A stretch of 64,000 nt of DNA from Bacillus sp. B-jedd (lineage in GTDB: Bacteria; Bacillota; Bacilli; Bacillales; Cytobacillaceae), in NCBI RefSeq assembly GCF_000821085.1, contig NZ_CCXR01000001.1:3679001-3743000 (forward strand), given 5' to 3'. Position 1 is the stretch's first letter; every line of letters begins with the position of its first letter. Under the pieces are notes generated by a model. It saw only the letters and a list, made by a program, of their open reading frames with translations, did no database searches and had not been told where the DNA came from. Below, one piece after another: positions 24,713 through 33,617 of the stretch. The translations under genes and the position numbers were made by a program.

Positions 24713-25993
24713 ATGAAGAATATTTTCAAAGAAATTGTCTACATCATGCAAAATGACTATGCCGGCTGCGAGGATAAGAAAGGATGGGATAACCCCGAGT
24801 TTTTCCTCACAAAAATAGAATCACTCGAAAAAGAGAGCAAGCTGACTGATGAGACGTTTACTGAAGTGGTCGAGGACTATTTAATCGATTTCAACGACCA
24901 GCACATCTTTTTTACGAATCTTCGCGCGCAAAAGAGAGGCCAGACGGATGTTGGCTTCCGAGTCCGCCGCTACGAGGACAAGCTATATGTAACTGAAGTT
25001 TCCGAGGAAACTAGACTGGAAACCGGGATCGCTTTCAGCAGCCTTGGCGGTCTAAGCATTGCTGAATTATCCAAAAAGCACTCACGCTACCTGAAAGAGT
25101 CCCATCCGGAGCGGGAAAACTGGAACAAGATTCTCCAGCGCTATTCCAACGGAGAACTGGAAGACAAGGATGGAACTGCTTCGACTTTTTCATTCAGCCA
25201 ATTTGAAAAGAAGCCTTATCAGCCCGAATATTCGGTCAAAAACTGGCGGGGGACGCTATGGATGACGCTGACCGATTTCGCGGACCCGGATGCCATCTTG
25301 GCGATGGTTGAGGCAAACAAAACGGAGCTTGAAAACGCAGAATCGTGGATTATCGACGTACGCTCGAACCGCGGCGGCAGCGATATGAGCTTTTATCCTC
25401 TTCTACCCTACCTCATGCCGGAGGAAGGTGTCGACCTGGCTGCTGATACTGGTGCGGATATGATTTTTAACACGACGGAGGCAAATGCTGAGCGGGTTCA
25501 AAAAATGCTGGCCGCGCAGTTGGATGTGACTGAAGCCGAAGAGTCGCGCATTTTTCTCCAAATCTTTCAGCGGGAGTGGGAAAAGAATAAAGGAAAAGGC
25601 TTTGTCACCTTTGATTTTTCCGAACTGCTAGGTGATCTGTTCGTAAAGGGAATGCCTAGTCCGCGCAAAATAATCGTTCTCACCGATGATTATTGCGGAA
25701 GTTCCGGCGAGTCGTTCGTCGAGGTATGCAAAAAATCCAGCAAGGTTACTGTCATCGGGCGGCCCACCATGGGACTGACCGACTACGGCAATCTTACCTG
25801 TGAAACCTGGGGAGAAAGTTTTAAACTTTGGTATCCTACTTCACGTCTGGCCAGGACCGACGAGAACTACCTGCCAGGCAGCGGGATTAAGCCCCACGTC
25901 TATATCCCTTGGACGCCCGAGCATCTAGTTCGGGACGTCGATGCCGAAAAAGCGCTTGAACTCCTGGAGTCTGGCCACCTGCTCGGAAATTAA
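24713..25993 (+). CDS. S41-family peptidase-like protein
   Basis: 426 residues with no signal peptide, so probably cytoplasmic. The region WIIDVRSNRGGSD (about 215-230) and the nucleophile-type segment DDYCGSSGESF (near 330) followed by VIGRPTMGLTDYGN match the C-terminal processing/tail-specific peptidase fold (S41). An N-terminal helical part (1-100) is followed by a PDZ-like stretch. The Lys usually found about 25 residues after the Ser in CtpA-type enzymes is not obvious, so the mechanism may follow the tricorn-like branch or the enzyme may be altered. Co-transcribed with the preceding methyltransferase (AAAGGAG SD in the 3-bp gap region). Confidence 0.8.
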   Translation: MKNIFKEIVYIMQNDYAGCEDKKGWDNPEFFLTKIESLEKESKLTDETFTEVVEDYLIDFNDQHIFFTNLRAQKRGQTDVGFRVRRYEDKLYVTEVSEETRLETGIAFSSLGGLSIAELSKKHSRYLKESHPERENWNKILQRYSNGELEDKDGTASTFSFSQFEKKPYQPEYSVKNWRGTLWMTLTDFADPDAILAMVEANKTELENAESWIIDVRSNRGGSDMSFYPLLPYLMPEEGVDLAADTGADMIFNTTEANAERVQKMLAAQLDVTEAEESRIFLQIFQREWEKNKGKGFVTFDFSELLGDLFVKGMPSPRKIIVLTDDYCGSSGESFVEVCKKSSKVTVIGRPTMGLTDYGNLTCETWGESFKLWYPTSRLARTDENYLPGSGIKPHVYIPWTPEHLVRDVDAEKALELLESGHLLGN

Positions 25994-26035
25994 GACTATA
26001 TTTGCAAAAGAAATTTTCATTTCCGCCACTTTTAA

Positions 26036-26065
26036 AGGCCCCATCAACTCTGATGGGGCCTTCTT
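26036..26065. terminator. Bidirectional terminator between S41 peptidase and EamA genes
   Basis: GGCCCCATCA-actc-TGATGGGGCC, perfect 10-bp stem with TTCTTACTT on the plus strand. It serves the convergent gene pair. Confidence 0.8.
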
Positions 26066-26122
26066 ACTTATTATAGGGCAACACTGAAACACGTCATCCA
26101 ACTAAAACAAGGTTCGCGAGTT

Positions 26123-27004
26123 CTACCCTTCCCGCTGCCTCATCTGCGACACGACAATCCCCGCAAGAATTAACAGCATCCCGATCCACTGCACTAGAAC
26201 GACCTTCTCGCCCAAAATTAGATTGGAAGCGATAATGCCGACGGGCAATTCCACCGAGCTTAAAATTGACGTAAGCGTCCCGCCAATTTTCGGCGCGCCA
26301 TAAGTGAACAGGACCGGCGGCAGAAGCTGGGCCAATATTCCAAGCATCAGACCCCATTTCAGTACGCTGCCAAACGGGTTAATCCCGCTCATCGGCGTGG
26401 TAACCGAGAAGCCAATCAACAGCAGCACAAGCGTTCCGGAAACCATCAATCCGTTTTTATAAAACTGCGGGATGGTTTGCGGCAGAACCGAGGCTCCAAT
26501 TAAAAAGACCGAATAGAAGATTGCCGCGAGAAACCCATACAAAACGCCTGGCGCATTGATGACCCCGGAATCCACGCTGGTAATCTGAAGGACGAGAAGC
26601 GTTCCGGCAAGCACGATTACCACGGCCAACCATTCGTTGCGGCGGATTTTTCTTTTGAAAACAAACTTTTCGATCAACAGGCCAATCCAGGTGAACTGGA
26701 ACAGCATGACGAGCGAGACGGACGTCGGTACGTGAGCAAGGCTCGTGTACAGAGCGAGGCTCGTTCCGCCGAGGCCTATTCCCCCGACGGCCAAAAGCTT
26801 CGCATAGTCGCGAAAGCTTATTTTGCCAAAAGACCTTGTGGCCACAATGAGCACCAGCAGGCCAAGCGTACCGTAAACGTACTGGCTGATGGTCAGCTCG
26901 GCAAACGTGAAACCGTCCGCGTATGCGAGCTTAACAATCGTATTGACGAATCCATATAAAGAGGCGGCTGTTAAAACCGATAGAATTCCAAGTGTCCTGT
27001 TCAA
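26123..27004 (-). CDS. EamA/DMT-family transporter
   Basis: 293 residues with ten predicted membrane segments in two homologous EamA halves (second half starts near residue 150, GVLYGFLAAIFYSVFLIG). Drug/metabolite transporters of this class export amino acids, nucleosides or other metabolites. TTG 27004 is chosen because GGAAGGG lies 8 nt upstream; the longer frame upstream has no SD. It is next to two nucleoside hydrolase genes on the same strand, about 100 bp downstream of them, so a nucleobase or nucleoside is a possible cargo; this is inference from position. Confidence 0.85.
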   Translation of the reverse strand: MNRTLGILSVLTAASLYGFVNTIVKLAYADGFTFAELTISQYVYGTLGLLVLIVATRSFGKISFRDYAKLLAVGGIGLGGTSLALYTSLAHVPTSVSLVMLFQFTWIGLLIEKFVFKRKIRRNEWLAVVIVLAGTLLVLQITSVDSGVINAPGVLYGFLAAIFYSVFLIGASVLPQTIPQFYKNGLMVSGTLVLLLIGFSVTTPMSGINPFGSVLKWGLMLGILAQLLPPVLFTYGAPKIGGTLTSILSSVELPVGIIASNLILGEKVVLVQWIGMLLILAGIVVSQMRQREG

Positions 27005-27107
27005 CTGATCAACCCTTCCATCTTGCAAAAACAAAAGCTGTTCAAGCAAAGAGACGTCCCTTTCCGAAAATCGGACTTCTCCACTGTTTACAACGCACTA
27101 ATGGCGG

Positions 27108-28040
27108 TCACACGACCACACTTAAAAAGTGCTCAAGGAACGCGTCAGCATCGACTTCCAGTGCGACATCGACGTTCGGCGGGTTGGCCGGGATGTTCCG
27201 CAAATCAGGAACCGTCCTGCCGATAGAGTGGATCCCTTCGCAATCGACCTGGATGTGCATCGGCTTTGTTTTGATAAAAGCGGGATTAATCACGGCGCCA
27301 ATCGCCAGCGGATCGTGGAGCGCGCAGCCTTGGATGCCCGGATAAAAGTTCAAATAAGAGTCCATATAAAAGCCGACAATGTGGGCCATGAAATCGCCAA
27401 GCGGCGTTTGCTTAGCCTTCCACATGTCTAGCTGTTCCCGCGGAAGCAGCGTCTGCATCGTGACATCAAGTCCGACCATCGTGATCGGCAGGCCGGAGCG
27501 GAACACGATTTCGGCACTTTCCGGGTCTGCATATATATTTGCCTCGGCTGCCGGCGTGACGTTGCCGGGAACAGTCGCGGCGCCGCCCATGATGACAATG
27601 CGCCCGACCTTTTCAACAATCGAAGGCTCTTTCATGACAGCGAGGGCCAGATTGGCCATGCTGCCAACACAGACAAGCGTAATTTCGTTTGGATGCTTTA
27701 ATATCATTTCAACCATATATTCGGCCGCATGCTTTCCTGAGGCTTGCGCCTTTGGCAGTGGCAATGAATGGTTGCCCATCGCGTCCTCGCCATGGACAAA
27801 TGTCGCCTTCTTTTTCAATGGCGGCCTAAAAAGCGGAGCTGCGGCACCGGGATAAACGGGGATATCCTCGCGGCCAAGCAACTCGAGCAGCTGTAGGGTG
27901 TTCCTGGTTGCTTCCTCGACAGACGTATTCCCGAAGCAGGTCGTAATTCCGATCAGGTCGATGTCCACGGAATGCGCCGCATACGCGATTGCCATCGCAT
28001 CATCGATACCAGTATCTACATCAAGGATGACTTTCTTCAT
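27108..28040 (-). CDS. Inosine/uridine-preferring nucleoside hydrolase (paralog 1)
   Basis: 310 residues. Calcium and ribose binding motif DVDTGIDDA at 7-15, the GGA..VPGNVTP loop near 150-160 and the C-terminal HDPLA with its catalytic-type His-Asp are intact. The enzyme splits nucleosides to base and ribose, a salvage step. ATG 28040 abuts the stop of the upstream paralog (28041) and uses an SD inside that gene (GGAGG, 8 nt), so the two are translationally linked. About half of the residues agree with the neighbour by eye, indicating an old tandem duplication. Confidence 0.92.
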   Translation of the reverse strand: MKKVILDVDTGIDDAMAIAYAAHSVDIDLIGITTCFGNTSVEEATRNTLQLLELLGREDIPVYPGAAAPLFRPPLKKKATFVHGEDAMGNHSLPLPKAQASGKHAAEYMVEMILKHPNEITLVCVGSMANLALAVMKEPSIVEKVGRIVIMGGAATVPGNVTPAAEANIYADPESAEIVFRSGLPITMVGLDVTMQTLLPREQLDMWKAKQTPLGDFMAHIVGFYMDSYLNFYPGIQGCALHDPLAIGAVINPAFIKTKPMHIQVDCEGIHSIGRTVPDLRNIPANPPNVDVALEVDADAFLEHFLSVVV

Positions 28041-29003
28041 TTATAAAACCTCCCTCTTCTTGCCGGATACAACTTCGACAAATTCACGGATGAACCGCTC
28101 CGCGTCTACTTCTAGGCAGACGTTCACATTCGGATGCGTGAGATCCCGTCCGCGCAGGTCGGCGATCGTCGCGCCGGAAGAGAGGGCGCCTTTTGTTTCA
28201 ATGGCGACTTGCATCGGCTCCGTTTTTACGATATCGGGATGGAGGGTGACTGCGACCGCTAATGGATCGTGAATCGGGCTGCCGTCGATGCCGTCCATCT
28301 TTTTGTAGGCAGCTAGCCTGAAGCGCATCATCTCATCAAGCGCTTCGATGAGTTCCTCATTCGTTTCGTCCTTCTGGCTGACCATCCACGCCATGTCTTC
28401 CGCGGTGATTTGCGTTTGCATCGTGACATCGAGCCCGACCAAGGTGAGCGGGAAACCTGCTTCGAAAACCATGTGGGCCGCCTCCGGGTCTCCAGCAATG
28501 TTCGCTTCGGATACAGGAGTGACATTTCCCGGTACCGTGACCGCGCCGCCCATGACGACGACTTCTTTCACTTTTTGCGGAAGAGTTGGGTCTTTTGCCA
28601 GTGCTTCGGCGAGATTGGTGAGCCGCGCAACCGTAATGATCGAGATTTCGCCTGGTTCTTCGTTCACCGCCCTGACGATGAAGTCGGATGCCCGTTCTTC
28701 CCCGGCTTTTTCTTTTGGCAAAGGAAGCGAAACATCCCCAATCCCGTTCTCACCGTGAACGTGGACGACAGGGCCTTTCCATTCCCCGAGTAGAGGTTTG
28801 GCCGCGCCGGCGTAGACGGGTACATCCGCTGCTCCCGCAAGCTCAGCGATTTGGAGGGTGTTCAGTGTTGCCTGGGCGACGTCAACATTCCCGAAACCGG
28901 TCGTCAGCCCTTTCACTTCAACGTTCGGATGCTTTAACAGATAAAGGATGGCGAGAGCGTCATCAATGCCTGTATCGATATCGAGGATTACTTTTTTTGC
29001 CAT
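28041..29003 (-). CDS. Inosine/uridine-preferring nucleoside hydrolase (paralog 2)
   Basis: 320 residues with the same motifs as the next gene: DIDTGIDDA, MGGAVTVPGNVTP and HDPLA. It differs most in the middle third and has an extra C-terminal segment (SGKKREVL), which suggests a different base preference. ATG 29003 has SD AAGGAAGG 7 nt upstream; an 11-codon in-frame extension lacks one. First gene of the pair, probably followed in the same transcript by paralog 1 and perhaps the EamA transporter. Confidence 0.92.
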   Translation of the reverse strand: MAKKVILDIDTGIDDALAILYLLKHPNVEVKGLTTGFGNVDVAQATLNTLQIAELAGAADVPVYAGAAKPLLGEWKGPVVHVHGENGIGDVSLPLPKEKAGEERASDFIVRAVNEEPGEISIITVARLTNLAEALAKDPTLPQKVKEVVVMGGAVTVPGNVTPVSEANIAGDPEAAHMVFEAGFPLTLVGLDVTMQTQITAEDMAWMVSQKDETNEELIEALDEMMRFRLAAYKKMDGIDGSPIHDPLAVAVTLHPDIVKTEPMQVAIETKGALSSGATIADLRGRDLTHPNVNVCLEVDAERFIREFVEVVSGKKREVL

Positions 29004-29160
29004 AAACGTACCTTCCTTAATTAAGTATGAATGCACTTTCTAGCATACCCAAGATTTTCGCAAAATTCGAGCCCCTAAACTTCCCGGCGGCCAGGTTTTT
29101 TCTTCCGCGAGGAAAATAAAAACCGGAACAGCAGGAAGCCGTCCGGGTATCGAAGGGTAT

Positions 29161-29433
29161 TCAACCGCCGATCCGTGTTGTTTTATAGCGGTATTTTTTG
29201 AGAAGGTCACCTAGCGCCTCTTCCGTTTCAGCTCTGAATCGGATATGTACAGCATTAACTTTAAATGTTTTTGTAAACGATAGTTCCTCTTCTGACAGGA
29301 TTTCCGCGCTCCAATTGGCGCCTTTATAGCTGATGGGCAGATCATCCGTCACTTTGGCGCCGCCCAGTTCTTCGAAATACATACAGAGGTGGCTGAGGTT
29401 GATGCCGCGGAACTCAAGCAGTTTCTCGCCCAT
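29161..29433 (-). CDS. Small protein following moaD, C-terminus Gly-Gly
   Basis: 90 residues, no membrane segment. Two short alpha/beta stretches (LEFRGINLSHLCMYFEELGG, then KTFKVNAVHIRFRAETEEAL) and a basic tail TTRIGG. It ends in a bare di-glycine, as MoaD does, although the rest does not look like a beta-grasp ubiquitin fold. It starts 3 bp after the moaD stop; the two last moaD codons GGA GGC act as its Shine-Dalgarno. Conserved linkage to MoaD suggests a role in the tungsten/molybdenum pterin enzyme system. I do not recognise the family. Confidence 0.75.
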   Translation of the reverse strand: MGEKLLEFRGINLSHLCMYFEELGGAKVTDDLPISYKGANWSAEILSEEELSFTKTFKVNAVHIRFRAETEEALGDLLKKYRYKTTRIGG

Positions 29434-29436
29434 TGG

Positions 29437-29709
29437 TCAGCCTCCCGCGACAGGCGGGAACAGCGCAAACTGATCGGTTTCATTGACTTCTGTTTCGAGG
29501 TCGTTCAAATGGACAATATTTTTCCCGTTAATGTATACATGAACAAAATCCTTCAGCGTCCGTTCCGGTGTGAAAATTTCATCTTCTATATCCGGGAACA
29601 TCTCGACCATCTTTTCAAGTACATCAATGACCCGGCTTCCATCCGGCTTCACCTCGACCGTGACGCCGCCGCAAATTACGCGGAGATTGGCAAATACCTT
29701 TACCTGCAT
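29437..29709 (-). CDS. moaD: MoaD/ThiS-family sulfur carrier
   Basis: 90 residues with a beta-grasp pattern: VKVFANLRVICGG at the start, HVYINGKNIVHLNDLETEVNETDQFALFPPVAGG at the end. The terminal Gly-Gly is the site that an E1-like enzyme adenylates and that later carries a thiocarboxylate for pterin dithiolene formation. The moeB-type E1 at 20590 is the probable partner, and AOR the probable client. ATG 29709 is preceded by GGGGGAG. Length and motifs fit archaeal-type MoaD found with AOR enzymes better than ThiS. Confidence 0.85.
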   Translation of the reverse strand: MQVKVFANLRVICGGVTVEVKPDGSRVIDVLEKMVEMFPDIEDEIFTPERTLKDFVHVYINGKNIVHLNDLETEVNETDQFALFPPVAGG

Positions 29710-29761
29710 GGAAAACTCCCCCTTTATCCCACTCCAGGCGGCTTTAGTGCTTCCCGCCTTT

Positions 29762-29778
29762 AAGGTTCCCTTTACCTT
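29762..29778 (-). promoter_or_regulatory. Leader hairpin upstream of moaD with AAAGGGA loop
   Basis: Minus strand AAGGT-AAAGGGA-ACCTT, about 55 bp upstream of the moaD start. Its loop recalls the AAAGGG and TAAGGG loops in the AOR leader. Short, so the match could be chance. Confidence 0.3.
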
Positions 29779-30004
29779 CCATCTTAAGGGAAACCAGGCT
29801 CATTGTCATCTGTAAAAAGGATATCTGGACCAGTCCGGCTTCCTAGTAAAGCAGGGTGGGGCAGGAAGAACTATGTGAAAAGTTTAAAGTTTTGTCTCTT
29901 TGTAAGTTGGGAAATTTATGGTTGTATTGAAATAAAAGGAAAACGAGTGGTATGTTAAAAAGGAAGTGTCAGTTTCATTGATTTTTTCAGAGGGGTGGAA
30001 CTGT

Positions 30005-30427
30005 TTGAAAACCTTTATCCGGTTAAATATTCTGTCCGCTTTTTATGGATTGCTGTTTTGCCTTTTTCATATTGTTTATGTTTATTGGAATTGGCTTATT
30101 GCAATCAGTCCATTGAGTGAAACGAGATCGGCCGGCCTATTGTTCTCGGTGGTTGTTCTTTCAATGCTTCTCTCGTCATTCTCTTTTTGCCAATTTACAG
30201 GAAAATGGCTGCATGGAACCATCCGTTATTTATCGATTGTGCTATGGCTTCCGTATTATTTATTGAGCATTTATGTGCTTTTCATCACCATCATGCCGCA
30301 AATTCCGCCCCAATACGAACCTGCTCCTGGCGGCGGCTTCGTCATTTTGATTTATATGACCATTTATCCAGTTTTCATCGGCATGATCAGCGGCCTGGCG
30401 CATGACAGCAAAGCAAGCATCCAGTGA
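30005..30427 (+). CDS. Four-helix membrane protein of unknown function
   Basis: 140 residues with four predicted membrane helices (about 8-28, 45-65, 75-97, 112-130) and a Pro-rich loop IPPQYEPAPGGG before the last helix. TTG 30005 is favoured because GGGGTGG lies 6 nt upstream; a GTG at 29966 in frame has no SD. The layout resembles small uncharacterised Bacillus membrane proteins; no family is recognised. It is followed by hairpin array C, which separates it from the convergent GDPD gene. Confidence 0.65.
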   Translation: MKTFIRLNILSAFYGLLFCLFHIVYVYWNWLIAISPLSETRSAGLLFSVVVLSMLLSSFSFCQFTGKWLHGTIRYLSIVLWLPYYLLSIYVLFITIMPQIPPQYEPAPGGGFVILIYMTIYPVFIGMISGLAHDSKASIQ

Positions 30428-30445
30428 AACCTCCCGCGATGCGGT

Positions 30446-30890
30446 CTCTAAGCCCGTATTGATTTCAAATTCTGATTTTGGGAACAGAGGAGCCTTCTCT
30501 AAGCCCGAACACTTGGCCAAAAGCAGAATTCAGGCACAGACAAGCGCCCTCTAAGCCCGTTTTGATTTCAAATTCGAATTTCGGGAACAAGAAGCCGTCT
30601 CTAAGCCCAAACACTGGCCAAAAGTAGAATCCGGGCACAGACAAGCGCCCTCTAAGCCCGTTTTGATTTCAAATTCGAATTTCGGGAACAGAGAAGCCGT
30701 CTCTAAGCCCAAACACTTGGCCAAAAGTAGAATCCGGGCACAGACAAGCGCTCTCTAAGCCCGTTTTGATTTCAAATTCGAATTTCGGGAACAGAGAAGC
30801 CTTCTCTAAGCCCTAACCCAATATAAAAAGCCGCATCCGGGCACAGAGAAACTTCCTCTAGCCCGAACACGGCCCTACATCGATTTTCAG
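30446..30890. repeat. Tandem hairpin array C: 9 units of 50-52 bp in two alternating types
   Basis: CTCTAAGCCC marks unit starts at 30446, 30497, 30549, 30599, 30650, 30701, 30753, 30804 and 30856. Odd units have CTCTaaGCCCG, 22 bp, CGGGaacAGAG; even units have TCTaaGCCC, about 25 bp, GGGCacAGA. So both types are inverted repeats with different loops. The odd-unit loop itself holds the palindrome AAATTCGAATTT. Located between convergent genes; the last unit ends at the GDPD stop codon. Confidence 0.9.
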
Positions 30891-31631
30891 TCACACATCA
30901 GCATCCCTGATTGAAACCGCAAGCTCGGGATAATCTGTCATGATTGTATCTACCCCGGCCTCCATTAGCTTCCGCATATCCTTTTCCTTATTCACAGTAA
31001 AGACCCTAACCGGGAACCCGTGCGCGGGTGCCTCCTTCACCATGTCCATATAGGCGACTGGAAGGTAAACATGCAGCGCAGATGCGCCGACAGTTTTTGC
31101 ATATACCCAAGGCTCATAAAGAGGTTCCATGTATAGAATCGCGGTTTTTACCTTTGGATTCAGCTCCTGTATCCTTTTTACGCTGTAATGGTTGAACGAT
31201 GAAATGATTGTTTTATCCAGATAATCATACCGTGCCAAGGCATCTAGCACTTTTTCCTCGATGCCTTTGTACGGAATGATGTCGCTTTTAATTTCCACAT
31301 TCAACGTAATCCCTGTACCCCTCATCAATTCAAGCACTTCATCAAGCGTGGGAATGGTCGTGTTAACGAATTCCCAAGAAAGCCATGAACCCGCATCCAG
31401 GCTTTTCAGTTCCTGAAGCGTCATACTACCGACGCGGCCCGAACCGTTCGTTGTCCGGTCAACCTTTTCGTCATGGATGACGACCAACTCGCCATCCTTT
31501 GATAAATGGACGTCCAGTTCAATTCCGTCGATTCTATGGCGGAGCGCCTCCCGGAACGCTGGAATCGTATTTTCCGGATGGGTACCTTTGCTGCCACGAT
31601 GGGCGAATATTTTCGTTTTCCCCTTTTCCAT
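30891..31631 (-). CDS. Glycerophosphodiester phosphodiesterase (cytosolic, UgpQ-like)
   Basis: 246 residues, single GDPD TIM-barrel domain, no signal peptide. HRG..HPENTIPAF (9-23) and the ELDVHLSKDGELVVIHD block hold the metal ligands and catalytic His. It hydrolyses glycerophosphodiesters to glycerol 3-phosphate and an alcohol. ATG 31631 is taken (AGGTGAG upstream); GTG 31640 lies three codons earlier. It follows the msrAB gene by only about 10 bp, an operon whose logic is unclear (both could serve membrane damage repair). Confidence 0.9.
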   Translation of the reverse strand: MEKGKTKIFAHRGSKGTHPENTIPAFREALRHRIDGIELDVHLSKDGELVVIHDEKVDRTTNGSGRVGSMTLQELKSLDAGSWLSWEFVNTTIPTLDEVLELMRGTGITLNVEIKSDIIPYKGIEEKVLDALARYDYLDKTIISSFNHYSVKRIQELNPKVKTAILYMEPLYEPWVYAKTVGASALHVYLPVAYMDMVKEAPAHGFPVRVFTVNKEKDMRKLMEAGVDTIMTDYPELAVSIRDADV

Positions 31632-31640
31632 GCTACTCAC

Positions 31641-32600
31641 CTACTTTTCAAAAAGAGCCAGGAATTCCCCGTACCCTTCTTCCTCAAGCTTATCCTTCGG
31701 CACGAATCGGAGAGCAGCCGAGTTGATGCAGTAGCGGGCGCGGTCAGGGCCTGGGCCGTCATCAAATACGTGCCCAAGGTGCGAGTCGGCCGTTTTCGAA
31801 CGCACCTCGATCCGCCTCATCCCGTACGTGGTATCAAGCCTTTCCTCAATCTCGTTCCTTCTGATCGGCCTCGTAAAGCTCGGCCAGCCACAGCCGGCAT
31901 CATATTTATCAGTCGAGCTGAACAGGGGTTCACCAGAAACGATGTCAACATAGATGCCTTCATCCTCATGGTTCCAAAACTCATTTTGGAACGGCGGCTC
32001 AGTCGCGCTGTTCTGGGTCACCTCGTACTGCATCGGCGTCAGTTCGCTGCGCAGCTCTTCTTCGCTCTTCTTCTTTTTCCAATTCTCGCGGATAAAACCC
32101 GCTCTGCCCGAGCCTTCCTTGTACATGTTATAATGCCAGGCGTTCTTTTTGTAATAATGCTGATGGTTCTCTTCGGCGCGGTAAAACGATTTTGCCGGGA
32201 GAATTTCCGTGGCGATTGGCTTGCTGAAACGGCCGCTTTCAGTGAGTTCCCGCTTCGATTCCTCCGCAAGCCTGTGCTGCTCCTCGTTATGGTAGAAAAT
32301 TGCCGTCCGGTACGATGAGCCGCGGTCACCGAACTGGCCGCCGGGATCGGTCGGGTCGATCTGCTGCCAAAAGAGCTCCAGCAGCTTCTTGTATGGAAAT
32401 ACGGACGGATCAAACGTAATCTGGACAGCTTCATAATGGCCAGTCGTATCCGTGCAGACCTCCTCATAGGTAGGATTTTCGGTATGGCCTCCCGTGTAGC
32501 CGGAAACAACCTCCTTGATGCCCGGCTGTTCATCAAACGGTTGTACCATGCACCAGAAACAGCCTCCCGCGAAAGTAGCGAGTTCCAATTGTTCAGACAT
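31641..32600 (-). CDS. msrAB: Bifunctional methionine sulfoxide reductase MsrA-MsrB
   Basis: 319 residues, fused domains. MsrA comes first with GGCFWC (nucleophile Cys14) and GYTGG; MsrB follows from about residue 175 with CGWPSF and the catalytic RYCINSAAL (Cys291). It reduces both the S and R epimers of methionine sulfoxide in proteins, using thioredoxin. SD GGAGGGG before ATG 32600. The zinc-binding CxxC pairs seen in some MsrB domains are absent, as in many fused enzymes. No signal peptide, so cytoplasmic. Confidence 0.95.
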   Translation of the reverse strand: MSEQLELATFAGGCFWCMVQPFDEQPGIKEVVSGYTGGHTENPTYEEVCTDTTGHYEAVQITFDPSVFPYKKLLELFWQQIDPTDPGGQFGDRGSSYRTAIFYHNEEQHRLAEESKRELTESGRFSKPIATEILPAKSFYRAEENHQHYYKKNAWHYNMYKEGSGRAGFIRENWKKKKSEEELRSELTPMQYEVTQNSATEPPFQNEFWNHEDEGIYVDIVSGEPLFSSTDKYDAGCGWPSFTRPIRRNEIEERLDTTYGMRRIEVRSKTADSHLGHVFDDGPGPDRARYCINSAALRFVPKDKLEEEGYGEFLALFEK

Positions 32601-32771
32601 ATAAGCCCCTCCTTCGTATCACTCGGCGGAAACCCTGTTGGGCTCCGCAGTTTATTCAAATCATTTTTACTGAAGCCTTTTGGAAAAATGGCCTTTGACA
32701 ATTCCGTTGCTACAACATAAAGAAAAAATGCGTGAGCTCATTTTGCCTGTTTAAAGCTGTTTCTGCAAAAC

Positions 32772-33317
32772 TTACTTCCGGTTTTTCTTGAATCCAAGAT
32801 AAATAACGATTATTGAAAATACAATCAGGAATAGTTTGCCCTGAACCGTCCATTCTGTAACCTGATAGACGGAATATGCCTCGATGAGCAGGGCAGGAAT
32901 TTTGCCAATTGTACTTGCGGCAATAAAGGTGATTGCACCGACAGAGCCAATCGCCGCGGCAAAGGTGACGAGTCCGGACGGAACGAATGGCAGGACCCTC
33001 AAACCAATAATCAAAAGGAACGCCTCCTTCCCCCGGGCCGTGAGCAATGTTTCAGCCCAGCGTGAATCTGGCAGCTTCGTTTGCACCCAACGCTTGAAGC
33101 CTTTTCGGTAAAGGAAAAACGAAACCGCAGCACCAGCCGCTTCGCCGAGAGCGGAAATCGCCGTCCCGCCGACCGGTCCAAACACGACGATATTCGCCGC
33201 TGTCAAAAACACACTCGGCACCACGCCAAGAATACTGATCGCTACATTCAGCAAGACGATGACCAGCACAGCCGCTTCCCGGTATTGTTCAAAAATTCCA
33301 ACAACCCACTCCTGCAT
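32772..33317 (-). CDS. TVP38/TMEM64 (VTT) family membrane protein
   Basis: 181 residues with about five hydrophobic segments and the VTT-domain signature GEAAGAAVSFFLYRKG followed by LRVLPFVPSGLVTFAAA. Proteins of this DedA-related family are membrane proteins; several are implicated in lipid scrambling or proton-coupled lipid-carrier transport. ATG 33317 is used; a GTG one codon earlier is also possible. It stands alone between msrAB and the alkaline phosphatase. Confidence 0.85.
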   Translation of the reverse strand: MQEWVVGIFEQYREAAVLVIVLLNVAISILGVVPSVFLTAANIVVFGPVGGTAISALGEAAGAAVSFFLYRKGFKRWVQTKLPDSRWAETLLTARGKEAFLLIIGLRVLPFVPSGLVTFAAAIGSVGAITFIAASTIGKIPALLIEAYSVYQVTEWTVQGKLFLIVFSIIVIYLGFKKNRK

Positions 33318-33571
33318 CACTTTACCCCATTAAATATATTCGAATGCATTCTGTGTATGAAATCCCGATAATCAGAAATGCAGCGTTTGCCTGAAATTCC
33401 GACTATCCACGGCTCCATTGATTGAAACCTGAATGCTCTTTGGCAGAGGAAAAAACTCCTCCGCTGTAAGCCAAGTATACCGGAAAATGGCGATTGAATG
33501 AAAAGATTTGGATTCCCCTCGTCTGGCTTCAATCTGGCGGCCGGGCCAGTATTTTCAACAGAGTATTCACA

Positions 33572-33607
33572 CCAAAAGGCACCGCCACTTCAACCGGACG
33601 GTGCCTT
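33572..33607 (-). terminator. Terminator of phoA
   Basis: AAGGCACCG/CGGTGCCTT 9-bp stem with TTTTGG on the minus strand, directly after the phosphatase stop. Confidence 0.8.
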
Positions 33608-33617
33608 CGCATGCTAT

